Below are positions 1-4,673 of a stretch of DNA of 9,112 nt, piece by piece. The translations under genes and the position numbers were made by a program. Under the pieces are notes generated by a model. It was not told where the DNA came from. It did not search any database and was given only the letters and a program-made list of their open reading frames with translations. Each line of letters starts with the position of its first letter. The first letter of the stretch is position 1. Source of the stretch: Candidatus Campbelliibacteriota bacterium (GTDB taxonomy: Bacteria > Patescibacteriota > Minisyncoccia > Phycocordibacterales > CSBR16-193); the NCBI GenBank assembly GCA_007129455.1, contig SKVL01000061.1, positions 1 through 9,112 of the forward strand, in the 5' to 3' direction.

Positions 1-213
1 AATCGACTCTTCCTTGTTTACTTTCTTCTCTCCAGAAGCTCCGCTTGAAGACTCGACTTCGTCAAGGGTGGCTCTTACCTCGCTGTCATTGAAGACCTCG
101 TCTATCTCACTCTCCGGCCAACCGGCGTTGGAAGTGACCGTCATTATCGCCTGCTTACTGAAGCCGCGCCTTAAACAGTTTATTACATAATTTTTTATAT
201 CTTTTGGTGTCAT
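1..213 (-). CDS. GWP helical-repeat protein, paralog 1 (3' end outside window)
   Basis: This is the first 71 codons of a protein that runs off the left edge. I translated it directly from the reverse strand. It begins M-T-P-K-D-I-K-N-Y-V and holds one complete ~45-residue repeat: a helix (DIKNYVINCLRRG), a second helix (SKQAIMTVTSNAGWP) and a third (ESEIDEVFNDSEVRATL). A charged linker (E, K, S) follows. The repeat is nearly the same as the first repeat of the next gene upstream, so the two look like a recent tandem duplication. Similar short helical GW repeats are common in Patescibacteria proteins of unknown function; the fold resembles a three-helix UBA-like bundle, which is inference. No signal peptide or membrane segment is visible in this part. 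There is no Shine-Dalgarno; the ATG follows TTTTC, as in the two paralogs. Confidence 0.8.
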   Translation of the reverse strand, partial: MTPKDIKNYVINCLRRGFSKQAIMTVTSNAGWPESEIDEVFNDSEVRATLDEVESSSGASGEKKVNKEESI

Positions 214-244
214 GAAAATTCGATTCGAACTGTGAACTTTTTAA

Positions 245-288
245 ATAATAACAATAATATTCTTATGCAGGAAATAAAAGTGGTCCGC
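245..288 (-). promoter_or_regulatory. Shared promoter module of GWP paralog 1
   Basis: On the reverse strand this reads TGCGGACCACTTTT, then TTTC, then a TATT-nTTG-TTATTATTTAAA tract. The GGACCAC box (280-286) lies 29 nt before TATTAT (245-250), which is 31 nt before the ATG. Paralogs 2 and 3 have the same order and spacing. TATTAT is a plausible -10. No good -35 hexamer lies 16-18 nt upstream, so the conserved GGACYAC box may be an activator site or an unusual recognition element. The rest of the 214-363 gap is AT-rich and I see no gene or clear terminator in it. Confidence 0.55.
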
Positions 289-363
289 ATAAAATTTTAA
301 ATTAATCATAAACTGTTGTAATCGGAATTTGCCAATAGTAACTTTCCAGCAATCTCTTTTATC

Positions 364-1614
364 TCAATTAAAACTTCTCGGCGACAAATCCTTTAATTCC
401 TTTTCATTGAAAATCTTATCGATCTCCCCACTGGGCCAGCCTGCATCAACTGCGGCTGTTTTTATAGCCAGTCTGCTTATCCCCCTTTTCATTTCATTTA
501 TTATATAGTTCCTGAGCTCAAGATACGGATCACGGACAACTTTTTCCTCTCGAACTTCTTCTTGGGCGACAACCTGCTCCTCCTCTTGAGAACCACCCCC
601 TTGCGAAACCTCTTCGTCATAATCCTCCTCTTCTTCAACGGTAGATTCCGAAGTATTGGCAAAGATGCTGAAAAAGGGGTTATCTGGAGCTTCCTCATGA
701 TCAAATCCGTCGCTCTTCTTTATAAATCTTTGAGACTTATAGCCTGCCGGGTTAATAAATTCGTCAAGAAAATCATCATCGTCCACTACTTCTTTTTTGG
801 ACGTTTTTTCTTTCGAAGGAGAACGGGGCTTTTCTTTAGCGGTCAAGGCTTCTCTTTTGATATCTTCTTCCTCCAGAACATTATCCACCTCTTTCTCCGG
901 CCAGCCGACTTCGATTGCCGCTGCCTTTATCGACAGCTTACTGCTACCCTTCTTCATTTCGTTAATTACATAATTTTTGAGTTCGGAGTTCGGTCGATGA
1001 GCAAAAGGTACCACAAAGGACTTCGATTTTTTTTGAGACCTCGTATTTCTTAATCTATCTTCGTTTTCACTTAATCTGTCGTCACCCGCGGAGAAAACCC
1101 CTTCTCTTAAATCCAAAACAAATTTTTTAATGTCTTCATCTTTAAAAACTTTATCCACCACATCTTCGGGCCATCCAGCTTCGATTAACGTATTTCTCAT
1201 AACTGAAGGATCAAAACCCTTCTCAAGGTTTTCCATTACATATTCCTTAAGTTGAGAGCTGACCTCTTGAACGCCATCTTCGGACTCAGCCTCTACTCGA
1301 TCGGACGATCGCGATTCTCTTTGAAAAGTGTCTTCCGAAGAAGGTCGGGTTTTTTGTTCTTTTGGTGTTGATTCTTCCGCCTTCGAGATACTTTCTTTTT
1401 CCTCGGGAATAATTTCAGCGGAAATCTCTTTGGGGGCAAGTCTTTTAGATTCCTCAATTTTGGCAAAAACAGCCTTAACCTCTTCGTCATCGAAGACCTT
1501 TTCCATCTCACTCTCAGGCCAACCAGCCTTGGACGCAGCCTCCATTATAGCCGGCCTGTCAAAGCCTTCTTTCAAGCAATTAACGACGTAGTTCTTAATA
1601 TCTTGTAGTGACAT
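364..1614 (-). CDS. GWP helical-repeat protein, paralog 2 (four repeats)
   Basis: A 416-residue soluble, highly charged protein with four copies of a ~45-residue helical repeat at about residues 2-48, 120-165, 210-255 and 364-410. Each repeat follows the pattern LxxYVxxxLxxGxxxxxIxxxxxxAGWPxxxVDKVFxxxxI; the tryptophan-proline pair is kept in all four. The repeats are separated by low-complexity acidic or lysine-rich linkers, including DDDD, EEEEDYDEE and a GGG stretch, and are probably flexible. No membrane segment is seen. The frame is open back to an ATG at 1698, but I chose the ATG at 1614. The protein then begins exactly like paralogs 1 and 3 (xxDIKxYV), and the conserved promoter module (1652-1697) lies inside the longer reading. 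The linkers and repeated helices suggest a multivalent scaffold or protein-binding chain, but no function is known to me. There is no Shine-Dalgarno. Confidence 0.85.
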   Translation of the reverse strand: MSLQDIKNYVVNCLKEGFDRPAIMEAASKAGWPESEMEKVFDDEEVKAVFAKIEESKRLAPKEISAEIIPEEKESISKAEESTPKEQKTRPSSEDTFQRESRSSDRVEAESEDGVQEVSSQLKEYVMENLEKGFDPSVMRNTLIEAGWPEDVVDKVFKDEDIKKFVLDLREGVFSAGDDRLSENEDRLRNTRSQKKSKSFVVPFAHRPNSELKNYVINEMKKGSSKLSIKAAAIEVGWPEKEVDNVLEEEDIKREALTAKEKPRSPSKEKTSKKEVVDDDDFLDEFINPAGYKSQRFIKKSDGFDHEEAPDNPFFSIFANTSESTVEEEEDYDEEVSQGGGSQEEEQVVAQEEVREEKVVRDPYLELRNYIINEMKRGISRLAIKTAAVDAGWPSGEIDKIFNEKELKDLSPRSFN

Positions 1615-1651
1615 GAAAATGGAAACTTGGAACCTGCCAGTCTCTTTTATA

Positions 1652-1697
1652 ATAATAACAGTAATACCTGCTAGCGGGAAATAAAAAGTAGTCCACA
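1652..1697 (-). promoter_or_regulatory. Shared promoter module of GWP paralog 2
   Basis: Reverse-strand TGTGGACTACTTTT, TTTC, then GTATTACTGTTATTATTATAAAA. The GGACTAC box (1688-1694) is 30 nt upstream of TATTAT (1652-1657), and the ATG is 37 nt further on. The module matches those of paralogs 1 and 3 over about 45 nt, although the leaders after it differ. This supports separate transcription of each paralog and the start at 1614. Confidence 0.6.
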
Positions 1698-1731
1698 CCC
1701 GGAAAATCTTACTTGAACAACCGCAGCCCTA

Positions 1732-2184
1732 TCAACGGAGAGCTTTATCAACCTCTTCCACCGGCCAACCAGCAGTGGCGGCGACTCTTCTTATTGTTTC
1801 TTTACTGAAACCTTGTCTTAAACTGTTGTAAACATAGAACTCGATATCCGGAAGCACTCCCGTTTTATCGTCGCTTTCTTTTTTGAAAGATGGAACAAAA
1901 TCGATATCGGAGATATGGCCGTTCTGTCGTGAATCAATCTTCAGGGTTGATTTATTTCCCGACTCCGAAAGGTTCTCTTCCTTGTCACCACCGACAAAAG
2001 GTGGAGGTGGTGGAGGAATTCCCTCGTTTCCTAGAATTAATACTCTTATTTCTTCCTCCTTGAAAATTTCGTCTATCTCATCTTTGGTCCGACCCAAATC
2101 AGATAAAGCTCCACGAACCTGATTCACATTCAAGCCCTCTTTAAGTTTTTCTATCACATAAAGTTTGATATCTCCCGAATTCAT
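1732..2184 (-). CDS. GWP helical-repeat protein, paralog 3 (two repeats)
   Basis: A 150-residue soluble protein with one repeat at each end. The N-terminal repeat (residues 4-46, DIKLYVIEKLKEGLNVNQV...) has lost the GWP signature and reads GRTKDEIDEIF. The C-terminal repeat (about 111-150) is canonical, with AGWPVEEVDKAL, and ends the protein. The middle is a low-complexity linker with a six-proline run at about residues 57-62, then Asp, Ser and Lys-rich sequence. The ATG at 2184 starts the DIK helix as in both paralogs and follows CTTTTC without a Shine-Dalgarno. The stop is TGA, with 117 nt to the next paralog's ATG; the promoter of that paralog fills most of this space. The role is unknown. 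The short two-repeat layout makes it the minimal family member here. Confidence 0.83.
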   Translation of the reverse strand: MNSGDIKLYVIEKLKEGLNVNQVRGALSDLGRTKDEIDEIFKEEEIRVLILGNEGIPPPPPPFVGGDKEENLSESGNKSTLKIDSRQNGHISDIDFVPSFKKESDDKTGVLPDIEFYVYNSLRQGFSKETIRRVAATAGWPVEEVDKALR

Positions 2185-2192
2185 GAAAAGAA

Positions 2193-2221
2193 TTTAAAAA
2201 AATTAAGATTTATTCTATAAT
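2193..2221 (+). promoter_or_regulatory. Candidate promoter of tRNA-Gly
   Basis: TTTAAA (2193-2198) and a perfect TATAAT (2216-2221) are separated by 17 nt. Transcription would start near 2229, giving a 5' leader of about 40 nt before the tRNA. That leader would run antisense to the GGACTAC module of paralog 3. The -35 matches consensus at four of six bases, so it is tentative. Confidence 0.45.
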
Positions 2222-2262
2222 ATCAGCAATACCGAAAAGTAAGAAACGAAAAGTAGTCCACA
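2217..2262 (-). promoter_or_regulatory. Shared promoter module of GWP paralog 3
   Basis: Reverse-strand TGTGGACTACTTTT, TTTC, then GGTATTGCTGATATTATAG. GGACTAC (2253-2259) is 30 nt before TATTAT (2217-2222), with the ATG 32 nt beyond. The TATTAT box overlaps a plus-strand TATAAT that suits the divergent tRNA gene, so the two -10 elements share the same bases. Confidence 0.6.
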
Positions 2263-2270
2263 TTCGTCAA

Positions 2271-2341
2271 GCGAGATTGGTTTAGTGGCAGAACACAACC
2301 TTCCCAAGGTTGGGGCACGGGTTCGATTCCCGTATCTCGCA
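2271..2341 (+). tRNA. tRNA-Gly (anticodon CCC)
   Basis: A complete cloverleaf folds by eye. The acceptor stem is GCGAGAT with ATCTCGC, and the D stem GTTT/GAAC has a G·T closing pair. The anticodon stem CAACC/GGTTG carries loop TTCCCAA, so the anticodon is CCC and reads GGG glycine codons. The T stem ACGGG/CCCGT has loop TTCGATT. The discriminator base is A (2341). CCA is not encoded and must be added after transcription. There is no intron. It is the only plus-strand gene, and its T-arm and 3' end are repeated at 2540-2569. Confidence 0.95.
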
Positions 2342-2347
2342 CAAAAA
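2328..2347 (+). repeat. Direct repeat, copy 1: tRNA-Gly 3' end plus A-tract
   Basis: Twenty bases covering the 3' T-stem strand, the 3' acceptor strand, the discriminator and the A-tract after it recur exactly at 2550-2569. Allowing for a diverged T-loop, the similarity begins at the T-stem (2317). Copy 1 is followed by the hairpin CAACAC-GAA-GTGTTG (2356-2370). Confidence 0.85.
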
Positions 2348-2350
2348 AAA

Positions 2351-2597
2351 GACGACAACACGAAGTGTTGGAGGATAATATTTTGGCGATGATGTGGGAA
2401 TCGAAAGACGGAGACGCAAAGCCAGTCGGCCGGAGGGAGACTGTTGCCGAGTTGAGGTCGCAAGTGCTTTGTAAATAAAGAACGGAGTGATGAATTTACT
2501 TGGCAACTTGTGACCGATTCCCACTCCGCTAAAGCTACGACGGGACACGTCCCGTATCTCGCACAAAAACAAAGAGCACAACCCGTGCGGTTGTGTG
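2351..2597 (+). other. Nested inverted-repeat block, candidate structured RNA or tRNA-linked element
   Basis: This stretch has no believable gene but much pairing potential. A perfect 10-bp inverted repeat GTGGGAATCG (2394-2403) / CGATTCCCAC (2515-2524) encloses a second 10-bp repeat GTTGCCGAGT (2443-2452) / ACTTGGCAAC (2498-2507, one G·T). It also encloses a small AGTC/GACT hairpin (2424-2427/2439-2442). A hairpin stands at each end (2356-2370 and 2577-2595). CGGAGTG (2483-2489) can pair instead with CACTCCG (2522-2528), which would break the outer stem. The orientation is uncertain because most stems are perfect and work on either strand. It may be cotranscribed with the tRNA. The remaining 2598-2656 contains nothing I recognise. 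Confidence 0.5.
2550..2569 (+). repeat. Direct repeat, copy 2: partial tRNA-Gly 3' end
   Basis: An exact 20-base copy of 2328-2347, 222 bp downstream. It is preceded by a T-arm-like palindrome (ACGGGAC/GTCCCGT, 2540-2555) with a changed loop, and followed by the hairpin CACAACC-CGTGC-GGTTGTG (2577-2595). No matching 5' acceptor strand, D-arm or anticodon arm precedes it, so this is a tRNA fragment rather than a second tRNA. The layout resembles the duplicated attachment site left by integration at a tRNA 3' end. Confidence 0.8.
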
Positions 2598-2656
2598 AAG
2601 ACGTTTTTGTAGTGAGAGGTGGGTATGGAAAGACAAAGACTTTTAAAAACAAGTGT

Positions 2657-3145
2657 TCAAATACCAATATGACGCAAACTGTTCTCCTCCGTCTCATAGA
2701 TGGCAAAACCCGGTGACTCAATGACTCCGCAAACGTTACCAGGATTGGCAAGCAAGGTCTTTCCGACATACTCCGAATGCCTCCTGTGGCTGTGACCGTA
2801 AAAGACCGCGTCATAAACCCCCGACTCGGCCAACTTCAGAGCGATTTCCGGATAGTGCTGGAAAGCAATGGATCTTCCCCCTATTTTAACCTTCGCAACA
2901 TCCTCTCTATAAAAATGAATGCTATCTTTCTTTGCTTCAAATATAAAACCTGTTGCATCCATATTGCCCAAACAGTAATGAATCTCTCCTCTCCATATAT
3001 CGACAATGCGGTCAAGTGTCGCCGGAGAACAGATATCACCGCAGTGTAAAAGATACTCCTCCGCTCCTTCTTTTATTGCAAGTGCGACCGCGCGCTCTAT
3101 ATTGCCGATGTTGTCATGCGTGTCCGAAAAAAACGTTATCTTCAT
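2657..3145 (-). CDS. YfcE/MJ0936-type metallophosphoesterase
   Basis: A 162-residue single-domain calcineurin-like phosphoesterase of the short YfcE/MJ0936 family, which uses two metal ions to hydrolyse phosphodiesters; the natural substrate is usually unknown. The metal-binding motifs are all present in order: D-T-H-D-N (Asp8, His10), C-G-D (Asp37), G-N-M-D (Asn61, Asp63), F-Q-H (His97) and G-H-S-H (His118, His120). The C-terminal NPGNV turn is also typical. No signal peptide is seen, so it should be cytoplasmic. The start MKITFFSDTHDN fits the family N-terminus exactly. A GGAGAG lies too far upstream to act on this ATG. Instead a TGATAAAAT box ends 9 nt before it, suggesting a near-leaderless mRNA. 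It is the last protein gene before the tRNA block. Confidence 0.93.
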   Translation of the reverse strand: MKITFFSDTHDNIGNIERAVALAIKEGAEEYLLHCGDICSPATLDRIVDIWRGEIHYCLGNMDATGFIFEAKKDSIHFYREDVAKVKIGGRSIAFQHYPEIALKLAESGVYDAVFYGHSHRRHSEYVGKTLLANPGNVCGVIESPGFAIYETEENSLRHIGI

Positions 3146-3154
3146 TGTCTGTAC

Positions 3155-3163
3155 ATTTTATCA
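3155..3163 (-). promoter_or_regulatory. Extended -10 of the phosphoesterase gene
   Basis: Reverse-strand TGA-TAAAAT, 9 nt before the ATG at 3145. A start site about 7 nt downstream would leave a leader of about 2 nt. No clear -35 lies 16-18 nt upstream, so it would depend on the TGn extension. Confidence 0.45.
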
Positions 3164-3228
3164 TTCTCTCCGCGAACTTCATACAAATTTTACTTCCAAA
3201 AATCTCATCTTTTAAAACATTAATATTT

Positions 3229-3266
3229 AAAACAATAACAAAGACCCGAGTAATTAAACCCGGGCC
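3229..3266 (-). terminator. Rho-independent terminator after SPASM-like gene A
   Basis: Reverse-strand RNA GGCCCGGGU-UUAAUU-ACUCGGGUC forms nine pairs, two of them G·U. The plus-strand RNA would have A·C mismatches at those places, so the hairpin supports minus-strand transcription. The stem (3243-3266) is followed by a broken T-rich run (CTTTGTTATTGTTTT). It begins 10 nt after the stop codon. Confidence 0.7.
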
Positions 3267-3276
3267 GACTAAAAAT

Positions 3277-3873
3277 TTACACAAAAAGTTTGCAATCTTC
3301 ACAATTAAATTTCTTCATTAAACGGAAATGATTCATAAAAGAAGAGTGCCTCCATATGTCGGAGAGCTTGCTTTCAAACAAGCTGCCACATATGGTCAAA
3401 AAATTAAAACAAGGATAGACCGCTCCGCATAAGCAAATCTGGCATGAGATATAACCGGCTCCGCAAAATAAACGCCCGGAAACATCCCTTGAACTTCTTT
3501 TGAAAAGGCCCAAGCCTTCGTACTCTATCTCACAATCACTGTAAGAGGCGAGCTTGAAAATACTGTTACCTATCAGAAAAAAAGTTTCAAATTTTAATTC
3601 CTTCGAGTAAACGATGATCTCCGAAATATCCTCTCTGGAGCCAATGTCGCCCGTAAAGACAACATCATTCACTTTTTCGGCATTCAGAATATCCAAAATT
3701 CTCTTGACCCTTGCCATCCCGTCACTTAGATAAGGTAATTTCTCAATACCGATTCTGCAAGAACAAAAGGGACTTATATCAAAGTAAACCAATAGTGGAA
3801 CTCTCCGTCTGATTAAATCGCCGTTGGAATTTTCAAGTATTTTGGTTTTCCCTTGTAAAAATCTCTCAACCAT
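3277..3873 (-). CDS. Short SPASM-like protein A with a degenerate radical-SAM core
   Basis: A 198-residue protein that reads like a shrunken radical SAM/SPASM enzyme. Residues 28-110 follow the beginning of the radical-SAM barrel: YFDIS, then VVFTGDIGSREDISEII, where active enzymes have a GGEP motif in place of GDIG. The expected CX3CX2C cluster is absent; only FCSC (Cys37, Cys39) stands in its place. The C-terminal part is SPASM-like: CGAG (137-140), a GAVYPC turn ending at Cys155, Cys162, SDIW and a final CEDC (191-194), so it may still bind an Fe-S cluster or zinc. The middle of the barrel is missing. The start is ATG 3873, not the in-frame 3942, because AAAAGGAGG lies 7 nt before it. It resembles the neighbouring gene (4007-4585). 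Function is unknown; radical-SAM chemistry is unlikely. Confidence 0.78.
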   Translation of the reverse strand: MVERFLQGKTKILENSNGDLIRRRVPLLVYFDISPFCSCRIGIEKLPYLSDGMARVKRILDILNAEKVNDVVFTGDIGSREDISEIIVYSKELKFETFFLIGNSIFKLASYSDCEIEYEGLGLFKRSSRDVSGRLFCGAGYISCQICLCGAVYPCFNFLTICGSLFESKLSDIWRHSSFMNHFRLMKKFNCEDCKLFV

Positions 3874-3880
3874 CTCGCTA

Positions 3881-3889
3881 CCTCCTTTT
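3881..3889 (-). promoter_or_regulatory. Strong Shine-Dalgarno of SPASM-like gene A
   Basis: Reverse-strand AAAAGGAGG, 7 nt before ATG 3873. It decides the start against the in-frame ATG at 3942, which has no such site. Confidence 0.85.
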
Positions 3890-3930
3890 AAGAATTTTTT
3901 ATTGTAAAAAGGACTTTTTATTCTGATTTT

Positions 3931-3959
3931 AAAATAGCACACAAATCTAATTTTGTCAC
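3931..3959 (-). promoter_or_regulatory. Candidate promoter of SPASM-like gene A
   Basis: Reverse-strand GTGACA (3954-3959) and TATTTT (3931-3936) are separated by 17 nt, just after the terminator of gene B. This would give a leader of about 50 nt carrying the Shine-Dalgarno. The match is moderate. Confidence 0.35.
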
Positions 3960-3960
3960 T

Positions 3961-3990
3961 AGAAAAAGCTCCGGACCGAGCCGGAGCTTT
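3961..3990 (-). terminator. Rho-independent terminator after SPASM-like gene B
   Basis: A perfect 10-bp stem AAAGCTCCGG / CCGGAGCTTT (3965-3974/3981-3990) with a 6-nt loop is followed on the reverse strand by TTTTTCT. It lies 16 nt after the stop of the gene at 4007-4585 and separates it from gene A. On the plus strand the tail is only TTTCTT, so the minus orientation is preferred. Confidence 0.88.
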
Positions 3991-4006
3991 CTTGAAAAGA
4001 ACAGAT

Positions 4007-4585
4007 TCAGATATGGAAGAGACAGCGCTTCAAACAGTAGCTGATCTGCTCATCAGAAAAAACTTCTCTACCGATCATGGACCTCCAAATACCGGAGATG
4101 CCTTCTTTGAAGTTAGGTAGGGTGTCGCACTTTGCGAACAAACCGGAACAAGGTGCCACGGCGCCGCAAGGAGAGATAAAAAAAGAGCTCTGCCCGGCGG
4201 TACATTGATAATGTCCGAAGATTCTACGAGAGTGTTCTCTGAACCTGACGGGATGTTGATAAATATCGAAACCGCCCGATAGTTCATTCCCTTTTACTTC
4301 TTTCAAAACAAGATCCATCAGCAAATACATTTTCAGTTTGTCTTCCTTGATTAGATCAAAGGACCCCTCTCTCAAAAAAAAATCTCTGTCGACTATCAGA
4401 GTGACAAATTTGACCCCAAATTGAGTCAATTCTTTCAAAACTTCCCTCACCTGACCGAAGGTTACAACAGAACCCTTGCAATCATCTTCGGTGCGACCCA
4501 TGATACACTCTCCCACACAGAGATACGCCATTAAAGGAACCGGGATTTTCTTTATTTCCACAAGATCGGAACTTCGCTCTTTCAT
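4007..4585 (-). CDS. Short SPASM-like protein B with a degenerate radical-SAM core
   Basis: A 192-residue paralog in style of gene A. Residues 16-30 (VPLMAYLCVGECIMG) occupy the place of the radical-SAM cluster loop. Only CxxxC (Cys23, Cys27) is present; the third cysteine of CX3CX2C is missing and no GGEP motif follows. The C-terminal half is SPASM-like: QCTAG (Cys128), SPCGAVAPC (Cys140, Cys146), Cys153, GISGIW and a final CLKRC (Cys184, Cys188). The total is far below the usual 300-400 residues of a SPASM enzyme, without a visible frameshift. ATG 4585 is set by AGAGGAGG 7 nt upstream. It has its own terminator on each side, so it is a single-gene unit. The retained cysteines suggest a metal-binding accessory or regulatory protein, but the role is unknown and no candidate peptide substrate gene is nearby. 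Confidence 0.76.
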   Translation of the reverse strand: MKERSSDLVEIKKIPVPLMAYLCVGECIMGRTEDDCKGSVVTFGQVREVLKELTQFGVKFVTLIVDRDFFLREGSFDLIKEDKLKMYLLMDLVLKEVKGNELSGGFDIYQHPVRFREHSRRIFGHYQCTAGQSSFFISPCGAVAPCSGLFAKCDTLPNFKEGISGIWRSMIGREVFSDEQISYCLKRCLFHI

Positions 4586-4592
4586 CTTAAGG

Positions 4593-4600
4593 CCTCCTCT
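4593..4600 (-). promoter_or_regulatory. Strong Shine-Dalgarno of SPASM-like gene B
   Basis: Reverse-strand AGAGGAGG, 7 nt before ATG 4585. Together with gene A these are the only clear Shine-Dalgarno sites in the window. Confidence 0.85.
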
Positions 4601-4604
4601 TTAT

Positions 4605-4635
4605 AAATAAAAAATGAACCTTCCGCTAAGGCTCA
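4605..4635 (-). terminator. Terminator after the PsbP-like gene, possibly also a leader hairpin of gene B
   Basis: Reverse-strand TGAGCCTT-AGCGG-AAGGTTCA (4615-4635) forms eight pairs, one G·U, and runs directly into TTTTTTATTT. It is a good intrinsic terminator 38 nt after the PsbP-like stop. It also lies only 14 nt upstream of the Shine-Dalgarno of gene B, so little room remains for a promoter after it. Confidence 0.8.
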
Positions 4636-4663
4636 AAGTATCACAGCAAAAAGGAGTTGTAAA
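4635..4663 (-). promoter_or_regulatory. Candidate promoter of SPASM-like gene B overlapping the terminator
   Basis: Reverse-strand TTTACA (4658-4663), 17 nt, then TGA-TACTTT with a TGn extension (4635-4643). A transcript from here would begin within the hairpin at 4615-4635. The -10 is weak (three of six), so this is tentative. Confidence 0.35.
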
Positions 4664-4673
4664 ACAAAGGATC

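Noticed and set aside
562..1053. Long plus-strand open frame opposite GWP paralog 2
   Set aside because: It is antisense to the charged repeat gene; its hydrophobic, Phe-rich translation is the expected shadow of Glu/Lys codons.
1615..1698. N-terminal extension of GWP paralog 2 to the ATG at 1698
   Set aside because: The extension translates the conserved promoter module and has no counterpart in the paralogs, which begin directly at xxDIKxYV.
2480..2563. A second complete tRNA ending at 2563
   Set aside because: Only the T-arm and 3' acceptor strand match; no GCGAGAT 5' strand, D-arm or anticodon arm precedes it.
2510..2716. Plus-strand open frame beginning in the repeat block
   Set aside because: It runs antisense into the well-supported phosphoesterase, has no protein-like pattern and is explained by repeat sequence.
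2215..2814. Minus-strand open frame of 199 codons (and a 99-codon frame within it) across the tRNA block
   Set aside because: It is the antisense translation of tRNA-Gly and the inverted-repeat block and overlaps the end of the phosphoesterase gene. It contains a tRNA-derived peptide typical of false predictions.
3114..3302. Small minus-strand frame between the phosphoesterase and SPASM-like gene A
   Set aside because: It covers the terminator at 3243-3266 and overlaps the phosphoesterase start in another frame; there is no ribosome-binding site or recognisable sequence.
3874..3942. N-terminal extension of SPASM-like protein A to the ATG at 3942
   Set aside because: The strong AAAAGGAGG lies inside the extension, 7 nt before ATG 3873, and the candidate -10 overlaps the upstream ATG.
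4586..4673. A small RiPP precursor peptide gene beside the SPASM-like proteins
   Set aside because: The gaps at 3874-4006 and 4586-4673 are filled with promoters, Shine-Dalgarno sites and terminators; no short frame with a ribosome-binding site fits.
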